Assembly: GCF_014839805.1 (NCBI RefSeq)
Contig: NC_051121.1
Location: forward strand, 6,369,116 to 6,433,115
DNA: 64,000 nt
From: Manduca sexta
Lineage: Eukaryota; Arthropoda; Insecta; Lepidoptera; Sphingidae
Reading direction: 5' to 3'
This document shows, in pieces, positions 22,960 through 34,000 of the stretch. The position numbers were made by a program, and so were the translations under genes. Below the pieces are notes generated by a model that had not been told where the DNA came from, did not search any database, and was given only the letters and a program-made list of their open reading frames with translations. Each line of letters starts with the position of its first letter. Positions within the stretch are counted from its first letter, which is position 1.

Positions 22960-24043
22960 CTGAAAAAAAATAGTGAAAATGAAATGATATTAAAGAATTT
23001 GAGCTGTAGGTATATATTTAAGCGCGTGCGTGCCCTATCCCATATATAACATACTAGGTAGTAGGTACAGACATACGCAAGCATTTTGCTGGAACTTAAT
23101 ATAAGCCGATGTATTACAGAAACGAATCTAAAATGGCGGCTAGTACATGCGTTGACAAATAATACAGTTAGCATATAAAATTCGAAGCCCAAGATTTTTT
23201 TTTCAAATTAATAATATTTAATTAGCTTTCAATCATAAAAATGATTATTAATGAATATTACTTTTTACTACTTAATTTATTAATACTGTCTATGAAGAAG
23301 AACGAACGAGAAAACATGATAAGTGTCACCATTTTAGATTCGTCTCTTTAATGAACCAGGCTATACCACAGGTCGCTTGATTAACTTCAACTCACTTTAA
23401 GGCGATACCTCAAGGTCCATTTTCATACATTTTGTTTCACCTTTAATCTGGGTAACTAAACAAGTATTGGCGAGTAAAGAATTTAAATTCACGTCTAGTT
23501 AGTGATTAGTTCTCGCAGTTGAAAGAAAAACGTAAAAATAATTAATAATCATGGATATTTCTGCCTTTAAAATTTCGTCATATTAAATTTTAAAGGACGA
23601 AATATCCATGATTATTAATTATTTAATATGACGAAATTTTAAAGGCCGAAATATCCATGATTATTAATTATTTTTACGTTTTTCTTTCAACTGCGAGAAC
23701 TAATCACTAACTAGACGTGAATTTAAATTCTTTACTTGCCAATACTTGTTTAGTTACCCAGATTAAAGGTGAAACAAAATGTATGAAAATGGACCTTGAG
23801 GTATCGCCTTAAAGCAAATAGCCCCGTTTAAATGTTATGACTTCCCTTTACATTGGAGATTATGTAAGAGAATATGTACCTATGCCACATACATATTCGT
23901 GTGGACGCGGCGGCCATCATCCCGCCAATAAATATCTACCCTTTCATAGGTTTAAAAGCCAACACCAAACGGATTCGGCGCCACCGTGTGGGTCACGATT
24001 TACACACGCATAAGTACCTACTTATAAACTTTACTATTAAAGA

Positions 24044-24098
<55 letters not shown>

Positions 24099-27000
24099 GT
24101 TTCGCGGAGAAAGTGCCTTATTACTACCGCCCAGCCTTCGTGGGGGGCGACTGAGCGGTTATGTTGGGGTAACCGTGCCTTACGGCCCGGCGTTGAGCCG
24201 CCCGGATTTGATGGTGACCTTCGGGCGACCGCCGGGCCGAGTCCCTAGCCCTATGTACAACTTAACCTATGCACGGCGTACCAGCTAAAACTCCGCGGTG
24301 GCCCTCTTCGGCGCATTAGGGACGGATGCGGGCTTCCTCTGACGTTGAAGTGTCTAGCCTGCGACCGCAGCCGCCCCTGCGCGGTGCCGCCTTGCGGCCC
24401 GTCTCCTATGGGGGGGCTCAGAAGCCCCCGCGCACCGAAGGACGCCCTCGGCGTCTACGGCAGCGTGAGGCCAACTACACACTGCCGTCCATCCCGGGGG
24501 TCAACCGAAAAATGTGCAGAGGATGCACAGAAATGCGCTAGGGCGGACAGCCCCCTGCTGCCCATTACTATTAAAGACCTACATATTATCCACACATTAT
24601 GGCCAATAGCCAACGTGAAGAGTAAAGAAAATCTCACAGTGTTTTCCAAGCTGAGACTCTAACGCAGAGCACACTGCCGGTAGGCTAATGTGTTCCACAC
24701 AGATACCTGTTTATTGTGATTGTTAATAACTTTGTAAATAAATGAAATTACTTTTATTAATCTTGCCATTGTCGATAACTCCGTTTCTTTTTAAAACGCA
24801 CGCAATAAGACATTCGCCGTGGATTGGAGATTCTGTTTTTGGGGACAATCGTTTAACAGGACGTTTGTCATTGGCCTGTACTTCCTTGAGGCATTCGGTC
24901 ATGTTTTTCTTGAATTGCTCGACGTGGGTAGACACCTCTGGAGGTATGGGCTGATAGGACCAGTCCGGCTCTCGTTCGATGTCTTTCTTGTGATTTTGCA
25001 CGGCTGAAAATTAATAGGTAAATATATCTACTTCCTGTGCCCTGAATGTTTTCTAATTCATACAGTCTATAATAATATTAAAGATTTCGTAGAAGAGCCT
25101 ATCGAGAGAGAGAAGAATAGAGCCGCCTAGAGCCTTGAAATAGTTAAAGTTGTTACTGATACTTAACATACATGTAGGTTAGTGACATAGATCGATTGAA
25201 TATACGTAATTAAGGTCCTGCCCGGAGCAAACGGCGTTGAACATTTACGGCGCACGAGTTACGGGCAGAAATATGAAAAGATTTACGAAGAATTTCTTTA
25301 AAATAACAAATTTAGTTTGTTTGAAAATTCTAAGCCACGAAAATATTCTTGTCCATCTTTAGTTTTTGTAGCAAATTAAAGTTGGAAACAGCCAAACTAA
25401 AAATCCTTATGATGTGATGTTTATTATTATTTCTTTTATGTATTATAAATTTCGAATGCATATCTTCTAACGCCCGAAATTAATAACCAATCCTAATCCA
25501 ATGTATGCCATCTAAGATTGATAATTCATTCGTTTTTATGGATAAAGCATGCCAATAACCAATCCATAGATTGAGTAAGCTATCTCTAACAATAATCGAT
25601 CTTTGAGAGGACGGATTACAGATCATATATTACCCTCTGTTTGAAAATGACAGTTTACGCTTGCCAATACTCTATCTACCCATTTTGACATTTGATTTGA
25701 TTGTTGTAAACAATCGCATTTTCCAATCGGACCAATTCCTCAGTTTACTCCATATGTTTTGAATATCGCTTACACTGATTTTAAGGGAAACGAAAAGGCA
25801 ATGGAAATATCCATATTCTCTAGTGACAGTGACGACAGTGATTTGGAGGGACTAGCGATACTGATAGCGAAACTGAAAGTCGCGGTTCATCACGGGTAAT
25901 GAAAAGAGTTAACTACATGCAGACCCTGGATGAGTTTGATTTCACGTTTGGATTAGGCTTTCGAAATCTGCTTGCCAATCAGTGTTAGTTAAACTGATGC
26001 CGTATATCCGTGTTACTTGTACATAGTGTACAAGGTAAATAATTTTTATTACATTATTTACAAAACAATATTGTACCTACCGAACTATTAGATAGGTACT
26101 AACAAGGGGCAATTGCATCGTTTTTTTCAGGATCTATGGTGTTTCTCCATTCCATCAACTTTTGCTGAGGCATAGGAAATAATTATATTATCGTTTTCAG
26201 GACATTTGGTACATGGAAACGTCGCTTCCCTGTGATTGCATTGACATTGCGTTTATCTTTACCTAAAGTTCAAGCAATAATAATTGCAACTGCAGTTTTG
26301 CACAATATTTGTCGGAATCACAGGTTAGAGGAAATTCCAACCGAAGTGGAGTTATCAACTGCTGATATTATTAATTATGAGAACAATATAGAGAATCAAG
26401 ATGTTGGAGGAAGAACAGCATTAATAAATAACTTCTTTACTTAGTAAAATTAAATACCTTTGTACTGCTATTTAGTTTTATTGATTACCTACATTTGTAA
26501 TTCAAAGTTACAATTATTACAAATTAACATAGTTTTATTAGTTAAAAGTTAATATCATAGAAATCATATAAACAGGCAACATTTCCATACATTAGCTATA
26601 CTATAATTATATAAAGCCGAAGAGTATGTTTGTTTATTTGTTTGTGTGAACGCGCTGATCTCAGGAACTTCCGGTTCGAATTGAAAAATTCTTTTAGTGT
26701 TGGATAGCCCATTTATTGAGGATGGCTATTATAGGGTATATATCATCACACCATGACCAATGGGACCAAAAACGGGTAAAATTGATTACTTCTGAGAGCT
26801 TCTGTTTCGTGCGCTGCGTAAACGGTTAAAGTTATGCAACAATTATGTATAACGGAATTGTAATTTGTTCCGTAACACTGGATAATGTGTACAGAGTCCA
26901 ATTATTATTATATGGCACCGAGTTTACTGCGTACTTCATACTAAAAACTAAATCCTTTAAAGATTTATTAATATATTATGAACAATGTTATTAAACTTCA

Positions 27001-27774
27001 GTGTCAAAATATGTTAGCAACCACATTACTCACGTTCCATTTCAACTCATCAAATAGTTTGTACCATAAATATGACATGTACTAATTATTAATTATTTCT
27101 TTTGAGGGCTAAAATGCATAAAATATTTTTTTTATTACTCCGTCTTATTTTTAGCAATTGGGCAAAATTTTTAAACGAATAGTTAGTATGGAAAATACAA
27201 AAAGTATTTTTTTACGAATGGAATATTTTGCATAAAATGGAATGGTCAGGAGGGAACGCATCTGGAAAGGATTGCCGGCGATCTATCGTTGAAGGTAAGC
27301 AAGCATAGGCGAGTTAAGATATTGGCATGCCGGTAGGAAAGCAATCGAAAGATACTCGGCAATCTAAGATACGTTTCAGTCTTGGATAGCAGATACATTA
27401 TTAATTTCGGGCGTAAAACTACAGGTAGCGCACCGTCTGAACTTTATTGAGTATTGCGACATAAAAACCATGCCTTTGCGATACGTTTTTACTCCGTGCG
27501 TTTTTCAAACTTCGAACGCGCTTATGATAGTGATATGCGGCGATGTTAAAATATTTTTAAAATTATAGTACTTACATGTTTTAGCTTGACCTTTTTTTTC
27601 TAACTTCAAGTTTCTAGTTATAATCGTGTCTTTATCGATTTTCGTTTGTGGGTCATGTATAGCGTCGACGCCCATCATACGCTTTGTATTTACTCCCTTT
27701 TTGTAATTTTTTGCAACCCCTTCACCTTCGCAAAATGTTACATACAAAAGCAAAAGAGTATAAATTATGCGCAT
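22766..27774 (-). CDS. Odorant-binding protein (six-cysteine, PBP/GOBP family), three coding exons
   Basis: A small secreted carrier of hydrophobic odorants or other ligands. Exons are 27774-27576, 25003-24752 and 22959-22766, all with GT/AG sites (acat|gtaagt, tttcag|ccg, aaaa|gtaatt, tttcag|ataat) and matching phases (1 and 1). The product is 214 residues. It has a signal peptide (MRIIYTLLLLYVTFCEG), a basic N-terminal extension of about 80 residues, then the OBP domain. Cysteine spacing is C1-26-C2-3-C3-42-C4-10-C5-8-C6 (MTECLKEV, GECLIACVLKRNGV, LEHCIEIS, RDECVLASQLNACTND). C2-x3-C3 and C5-x8-C6 are the family signature. Classical OBPs are about 120-150 residues, so this one is long. Both introns are filled with mobile elements. 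Subgroup and ligand cannot be told from sequence alone. Confidence 0.93.
23401..23808. mobile_element. 408-bp foldback element flanked by TTAA, inside OBP intron 2
   Basis: The two halves are long inverted repeats of roughly 180 bp, starting ggcgatacctcaaggtcc on the left and ending with its complement on the right, almost without mismatches. The right half carries an extra tandem copy of the inner segment of about 60 bp (cgaaatatccatgattatta). TTAA stands directly at both ends (23397-23400 and 23809-23812), which would be a piggyBac-like target duplication. No coding sequence. The ends do not start with the CCC usual for piggyBac, so the superfamily is open. Confidence 0.88.
24047..24564 (-). 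mobile_element. GC-rich non-LTR retro-insertion, copy 2, with 16-bp target duplication
   Basis: Same family as 7505-8076: T tract, then tttcgcggagaaagtg and the same GC-rich body. The duplication ttactattaaagacct is at 24031-24046 and 24565-24580. In element orientation its 5' end is shorter than in copy 1 (it starts at gggcagcaggggg), i.e. it is 5'-truncated as LINE copies often are. The T tract is about 50 bases, suggesting a recent insertion. It lies in OBP intron 2. Confidence 0.92.
24752..25003 (-). CDS. OBP exon 2: C1, C2 and C3
   Basis: 252 nt, entered after tttcag (25006-25004) and left at aaaa|gtaatt (24751). It encodes DWSYQPIPPEVSTHVEQFKK, then C1 and the C2-x3-C3 pair. The phase 1 boundaries match the exons on both sides. 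Confidence 0.92.
26199..26444 (+). pseudogene. HARBI1-like transposase C-terminal exon
   Basis: After tttcag at about 26198 the frame reads FGTWKRRFPVIALTLRLSLP, then IATAVLHNICRN and an acidic tail to the stop at 26444. WKRRFP and ATAVLHNI are conserved in Harbinger nucleases. The upstream catalytic exons are absent or broken. Confidence 0.8.
26605..26860 (-). repeat. Dispersed repeat family A, reversed copy
   Basis: Begins ataaagccgaagagtatgtt and continues gaacgcgctgatctcaggaac, then ggatagccc, matching the reverse of 37700-38050. Nested in the Harbinger element. Confidence 0.75.
27576..27774 (-). CDS. OBP exon 1: signal peptide and N-terminal extension
   Basis: Starts at ATG 27774 and ends before a consensus donor gtaagt (27575-27570), phase 1. 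It codes for the hydrophobic signal and a charged, Lys-rich stretch without cysteines beyond the one at the end of the signal (FCEG). Confidence 0.88.
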
Positions 27775-28004
27775 TGTGAGTGTAGTTAATAACTGCAGTA
27801 ATAACTAAATGCTGGCGATGTTGCAATCGATGTAGGTAGGTTCGTTAAATTTTTATGGTTGTTACACTAATAGGACTTACTTGTAATAGGTAATTGGTTA
27901 GTAAAAACCGTCGTACTATTGATTTTTTTACATTGAAAGTAGTAAATAGAATTAAGTAAGTATATTTTGTAACTTATAAATTAATCTCAACTTTAACAAT
28001 AATT

Positions 28005-28205
28005 TCAAGTACATATTTAATGTATTGAACTATTTAATAAATCAAGCTTAAGCTGTCGTTTAACAGCTTGTACTCAGCTGAGTCGGCACTGTTTCATAAA
28101 TCTAAGTCAGCTATTAAAATCCGTCACATATTGCGATTTAAAATATAATTTGAGGTGATGTTAATATGGGTCTATTAAATAGCGATTATCTTAGATGCCG
28201 ACCTT
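28005..28205 (-). repeat. Dispersed repeat family C, copy 1
   Basis: Its reverse complement matches 55652-55850 over about 200 bp: aggtcggcatct at one end, atgtgacggattt in the middle and a gacagcttaagc-like sequence at the other end. Confidence 0.8.
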
Positions 28206-29302
28206 AGTATGATAGTCTCATCTGATATTGCACTTGAGAGCGAAACTGAGTTGCTTTTATTAATACTGCCCTTAGTATTTATAGAGAATGGCAATCTCAC
28301 TAATATACATACGAAGTGTGTGAAAATGTTTGTATGTATGTAGACGGGTTTGGGTGAAATTTGACATGAGTAGACATGTTCTAGATTAAAACATGGGCTA
28401 CTTTTCATCCCGGTAATTTGTTGCCATTGGATATTATGGATTTAAATAAATGGCACAGTTTTATTACATAGCGCACTATAAGCAGTGTTTAGGGACTTTA
28501 CTGGCAGGAAAAGCTTTTAACACGGGCAAAGCCACGAGCTATCTCTGGTATAAAATAAACTCCAAAACCGTTTCATAATAATACATTTAATCACAGATAT
28601 ACACATATTATTGTACACTTATTATTTTTTATCATTTATCTATTTACAATTTTCAGGGATGTACTTAATAGCAAAAATCATACAATACGAATATACAAAA
28701 TTAAATGGAAGGGTCACCAATCATACACAAAAAGGTGTAACTGAGCGAACCTTATAAATCGTTACATTATATTGTATTCTTAATTTTGGATTATAATTTT
28801 AATTACGTCTTTGAAGACAGCCTAAAGACTTTTTTTATTTTGTCTTCCCATATTCCAAAAAATAGATTTAATTTAAATATTTAATAACATAATAAATCAA
28901 AGCTTTTAGTAGGAAACGAGTTACACTCGCCATGATTGGCCATTGTAAATAATTGTGTTTATTGTAAAGCCTATGATGCCAAAAACGAAACAAAATACTA
29001 CATACACGATTTTATATGTTATTTTGTCCTCAGAGAACATACCCATTAATATCTAACATTTCACAAGCAAGCTCGCATATATTTTTTTTTAATTATCAAA
29101 CTGTTAATATTATGAACAATAATTTCTGCATCTCCATAACTTATCCTACAATTATTTAGTATCAACTACTAAATGCCAAATACTTAATTTAAAATTAACT
29201 TTACAATTGGACTATCCCTGCTTCCACAGTGTAAAATATCTTTGTAAAGATAAAAATGGATTAAATTTACAAAATAAATATAAAACCTTTTTAAATTGAA
29301 AA

Positions 29303-29368
29303 GTGGTAAAGTTGGTGGGTTATTTAACGGTAGTATCACTACCGTCAATGAACACCCACATTACCACC
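29303..29368. repeat. 66-bp imperfect palindrome
   Basis: gtggtaaagttggtgggt pairs with acacccacattaccac, and the centre acggtagtatcactaccgt is nearly perfect. Probably the core of a small MITE. Confidence 0.75.
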
Positions 29369-30877
29369 GAAATTTATGGGTAACATGGTTCAAAAGTGAT
29401 TTCAATAGACGGAATAATCAGTGTGAAATAATTTACAGAGAGCTGGAAACTATAAAGTATGTACACTGCGCAAAATTCGACGTACGCGAATACACAAATA
29501 TAAGTGGGGTGAAATGTTAGTAAATCAACTGAATTATTTAACTGCCAGATCACCCCAAAATCTATATATACAAATACTGAATTACCTTCAGAGGTGGAAA
29601 TACACAATGATCGCAGCGCGCCATTACGACTTTCAATAAAAATCATACTTACAAATACAATGCATGAGTATTATTACAATGACATTGTTTATGCTAATAA
29701 CGTATTAATTGGCTATCTAATACATTCATATACTTGGCTGAACAATTATGTTACTTTTCGGCTAAACACTTATCATTATCCTGGGGTCACACTAACATGT
29801 AATCATATAATTAGATTAATCGAGACGAAAAGTTGATAAATAACGTTAACAGAATAATTTGTGATACTGGTTTGACATTCAAAGTTTAATTTTGATCTAT
29901 GGTAACATTTTGACGCCCTATTATTGCGATGTCGTTGACGTTCACCATAAGACCACAGGCCAAAATGGATAAATGGTTTTCATTCTGTGTTTTACTGTCC
30001 GGACACAGGCTAAATTACTCATAAATTGTGGAAAACTTTAATCTTAGTATAGCCCCAGTAATGCGCATTAAACATTACTCCAAAAATGGGAACTCTAATT
30101 GTAATAAGGAACCATAAATATACATACGGTAAACGGCACAAGTCATGAGCACAAATGAACAGTGATGAAGAAGAGGTTGTGTACAAGTCTATAGTAGCCG
30201 CACAGGACATATAAGCCAAGAGACAACAAGCATCGACTAAGTAACCAATAGCGTTACACATCGGCGTGTTGAATTTCAAATCGACCAATCACGAGTGTGC
30301 TCACGACTCGTGCCTATACGCTGAGGTTGATAACACCAAGTGATATTACAAGATATTCACCAGTACAAGTGGCACCTTAATATAAGTACATGTATTTAAA
30401 ATGTTAAAACCCTTTATTGTCAATAAACATTCCCAATAGATGGTTAATTTAATCACTGTTTTGTATACAGTAGAAATAAGTTAAAACATTGATGAAGTGT
30501 GGTAATGTTTACTGGTAGAAGGGAGCACATTTCATTAAAATATCTAATGGAATATGTAAATCTATATAGTTGTAAACGAAAGCGGCTTACTTAGCATAAA
30601 TTAATGTTATTTTAATTAATTCTCTTCTATTTTAGTTGGCGTTAGTGGCTATTTCTGAAATAGAAAAATAACCATTATAAGTATTATAATATGTGATTAC
30701 TTATGTTTGGCTAATGGCAAGTGTTCTAATAATGTATATTTTTTAAATTGAAGATCCATAAAAAGTTGACAAGTATATTTAAAGATCGTTTAAAATTTTC
30801 GTCATCTTAATAAGCACTTTACCAAAAGACCACCGTGACGGAGCAAGGCATTAATTATCGTAATATAGATGCCATTG

Positions 30878-31048
30878 TTAGCAGTGTATTAGAGTGGTAT
30901 ACAGACGGTGCGCGTGCGGCGGCGGCTCGTCGGCGGCGTCGCAGGCGGCGCACAGCGGCACGGCGCGCGGCCACGACAGCGCCGGCAGCGCCGCGCGCCG
31001 GCACACGCAGCGCGTGCACACGCAGCGCCCGCAGCCCCAGCAGTGGTG
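30878..31048 (-). CDS. Mtmr6: Last myotubularin exon: second half of FYVE-type finger
   Basis: Entered in phase 0 after gtgccgcag. It begins [14 protein letters not shown] and ends with [12 protein letters not shown] and a short tail to the stop at 30878. Joined to the previous exon (31421-31287, ending [14 protein letters not shown]) it completes an RKHHC-x2-C motif of a FYVE-type zinc finger. The exon is very GC-rich. The first metal-binding pair in the previous exon is C-S-C rather than C-x2-C. Confidence 0.85.
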   Translation of the reverse strand, partial: HHCWGCGRCVCTRCVCRRAALPALSWPRAVPLCAACDAADEPPPHAHRLYTTLIHC

Positions 31049-34000
31049 CTGCGGCACACGCGACACGCACGCTCACTACTCGTCTTACCCGCATGCAAGC
31101 TGGGTTGCTGTTCACTAATCCTATCAACACACGCTCACCTGCGCACTCACACACCCACGCACGCAAGCACGCGCGCTCACACTAAGCCAAACCAATTTGC
31201 GGTAACCATAAATAGACACACCTTTCGTTATTCCAAATAATTAATACCACATCCTCTGAACTACGCCAAACCAAAACAAAACGCACCTTTCTACTATAGT
31301 GGTCGAGCGGCGTGGAGCAGCTGCACTCGGTGACGTTCTTGACACTTTTCCAGTCCAACGCGACCGTGTTCACCTCCTGCTCGAGCTGCGCCAGGCTCGC
31401 CGGTATCGACTCGTCCAACTTCTACAAATAATATAACCATTATACATTGGCCCTCAACCTCATCATTGTGGCTTCGATAACCACACACATTCACTCACCA
31501 AAAAGGATAAGCAAAGGTTCAACTATTGCAGCCAGCTTCAAAACCCGACACACGTGGCTTCAACTTCAATCAGTATGGTTGTAATCAATACCCTTCGGTA
31601 GATTTAATTCCATGCATATTATGTTACAAAAAGCCTTAGTGCCTGGAAATCAAACCCAGAATCTACCAGTACACTGACCATATTATATCTTGGCCCAAGG
31701 CAATTACTAAAAGTACCGAATACACAACGTTTATTACATAAAGTAGCAGACTACCTCAGTGATGAGCGGGATTTTGCTGGGCTTAATCTGCGCAGGCGCA
31801 ATCACTTCTTTCAAAGGATGATCGTGGTTGGCGCACTCCAGTTCAGACAGCGTTCCTCCGGACTCGTACAGTAATCTGCAACGTGTGAACGATTATCAAT
31901 TTTAGTTTCAATCCAAAAATTATGCTTATAAAGAAGTGTTGTATTGTGTAGGCTATATTTTATAAAATGTTAGTAATTGGATAAAATTTCGTATATACTT
32001 TTAGACACAGGCCAATAATACTACGTTAGCCTGAGTAATTCACGTACATATTTCTATCAAGATAAAATAGTAACGTCTTGCAAAGTCGCGCGAATACTAC
32101 AGACGCTGCGAATGTGCATTACGCCGTGGAAATAAGAGTGAATTTGTTGTTTTCTTTTAGACAGTCATTTCGCCGCGCTTCAACCCTGACTGTATAAAAT
32201 TTTACAGCATAAAAAGTAAAATTACCATACAAAACTTAAAAAGTAAAATAACCATACGGATACAACCTATAACTGTATAACAAACATGGTACCGATTTTA
32301 CAAAACATTATACAAAGTGTTGTATAGGGTGTTTTGTAAAATCGAGTGCGATTTGTTATCGAAATATAAGGCATATACATACATACATACGTACATACAT
32401 ACATTTGTATGTATGTATGTACGTATCTATGTATGTGGGTATATTTTTATGACGTATATTTTATATTTTTAATTGACTGGTAGAGAATGCCTTCGGCATT
32501 AAGTCCGCCTTTATACGCTTTGTTTATAAAGTGTAATAAATAAATAAATATACAACTAACTTATTATCGATCTGCATTGTCTCAATCTTGGTCTCGATTT
32601 CGACGGTGTTCACATTTCCGTTCTGATAGTTGACCACCGCGGTCTCCTTGCTCCTGTCAGCCTTCTTGCCTGATAGAAGATTCTTGAACGTGTTTATTCT
32701 CTGCGGAAACAAATATGAGTATTTAAATACATGCTAATATATAATGGATATTACGAAATAGAACAGAGTCTTAGGTCCATAGCGTTAAAAATATGCGAGG
32801 TAAATATTTTTAAATATTAACGGCCATTTTGGAATTTATTGTTAAGGTGGCAATAACGTATATTTGTAGATATTTTTACCCGATTACGGCGACGCAAGGA
32901 AAGTTAATGATGTAGTTCATTGGGCATCTCATTGAAAACCAGCGCTGCAGTATTACATAGGTGGTATTGCAGTATATAGCTAAATGGGAAGCCCACTGCT
33001 GGTGCAATGATTGTTTATGTTATGTAGGATTTTGTGTTTTTAATTTTTTATCTTTGTTCCAACAATATACTTCTTTCTTTCTTCTAGTTGTAATAGAGTG
33101 GGAATAGGAGCAAAGTGGATATATTTATTTTGACTGTAGTCAACAGTATGATGATGCAGGGGTGGAGGTCGGTACCTTGGCGAGGTAGTTGATGTGGTGG
33201 TCGAGCGCGGAGCAGTGGTCCACGGCGGCGGGCAGCAGGTCCGCCAGCGGCTCGCGCGGGTGCACGCCGCCCTCGTGCCGGCAGTACATGCCGCGCCAGA
33301 ACCTGCCACACCCACCGTAACGACAAACTTATAAGGGCCGCCTTTAACTAACTAGCCCCTTAATATTAAACTATGTTTTTTATCGCAGTTTTAATATTTT
33401 AGAATTATCATTGCTTGAATTGTCAAGTGGTTTGACGTAGGTCCGAATGGCGCGTGCTATCTGCGGGCGGGCCCCCCGGGGCAATTCTTGTGCGCTCGGT
33501 CTCCATACTAAATGCACGCTCATGCATGGGGGGACATTTGTCGCGGCCCTAGGCACACAATAAGTGATGCCTACACCCCCATGGTTGCAAGTTCACATGG
33601 GGGGTCTGACAGGGACTCGTAGAACATTTCACCTCCTTTTCCTCGTCCTTCCCCCACACTCCTCTCCCAATTCCTCCCTTCCACTTTCCTCGTGGCCCCT
33701 GCAGTCGTTAAGCCGGGGGGAACCAGTATACCGTTCGCAGGTTCCTCCGGGTGTTGCCTGCAGGATCAGCCGTTAAAAAAAAACCGCCGCCATACTGACC
33801 TTATACTCTGAGCGCTCAAATCCGGTTTCAATACATCGGGATGTGCCTTGGGGTTGTACAGGGGATTCTTGTACTCGTTGAGATGGCTCGCCATGTAGCC
33901 CCATAGCGAGAATGTACGCTCCGGCAATCTGAAACATGATTATAAGGTATCTATCTTATATAGGAACGTTATAATACAGGTTGTTGCAAAAGAGAGGTAT

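Larger units (their letters stand above)
25471..27413. mobile_element. PIF/Harbinger element with matching ends, in OBP intron 1
   Basis: The left end cgcccgaaattaataa (from 25471) is the exact complement of the right end ttattaatttcgggcg (to 27413). TAA follows outside each end (25468-25470 and 27414-27416), the 3-bp target duplication expected for Harbinger. Inside are pieces of a Harbinger protein: MEISIFSSDSDDSD near 25801 and the C-terminal block at about 26199-26444. The central catalytic part is missing, so it is a non-autonomous, internally deleted copy. A dispersed repeat of family A (26605-26860) has inserted into it. Confidence 0.92.
27775..30877. other. Intergenic region between the OBP and myotubularin genes
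   Basis: About 3.1 kb without a recognisable gene. It holds repeat family C (28005-28205), a degenerate family A copy (about 28300-28545, minus) and a small hairpin (29303-29368). TTTATT at about 30411 (AATAAA on the minus strand) could be a polyadenylation signal of the myotubularin gene. The open frame 30019-30288 (minus) has no known motif. Confidence 0.5.

Noticed and set aside
30835..31240. Plus-strand Arg/Ala/His-rich frames
   Set aside because: Antisense of the GC-rich FYVE exon, which has splice sites, phase and cysteine pattern on the minus strand.
32372..32437. CRISPR-like short repeat run (catacata)
   Set aside because: A simple microsatellite in a eukaryotic intron, without spacers.
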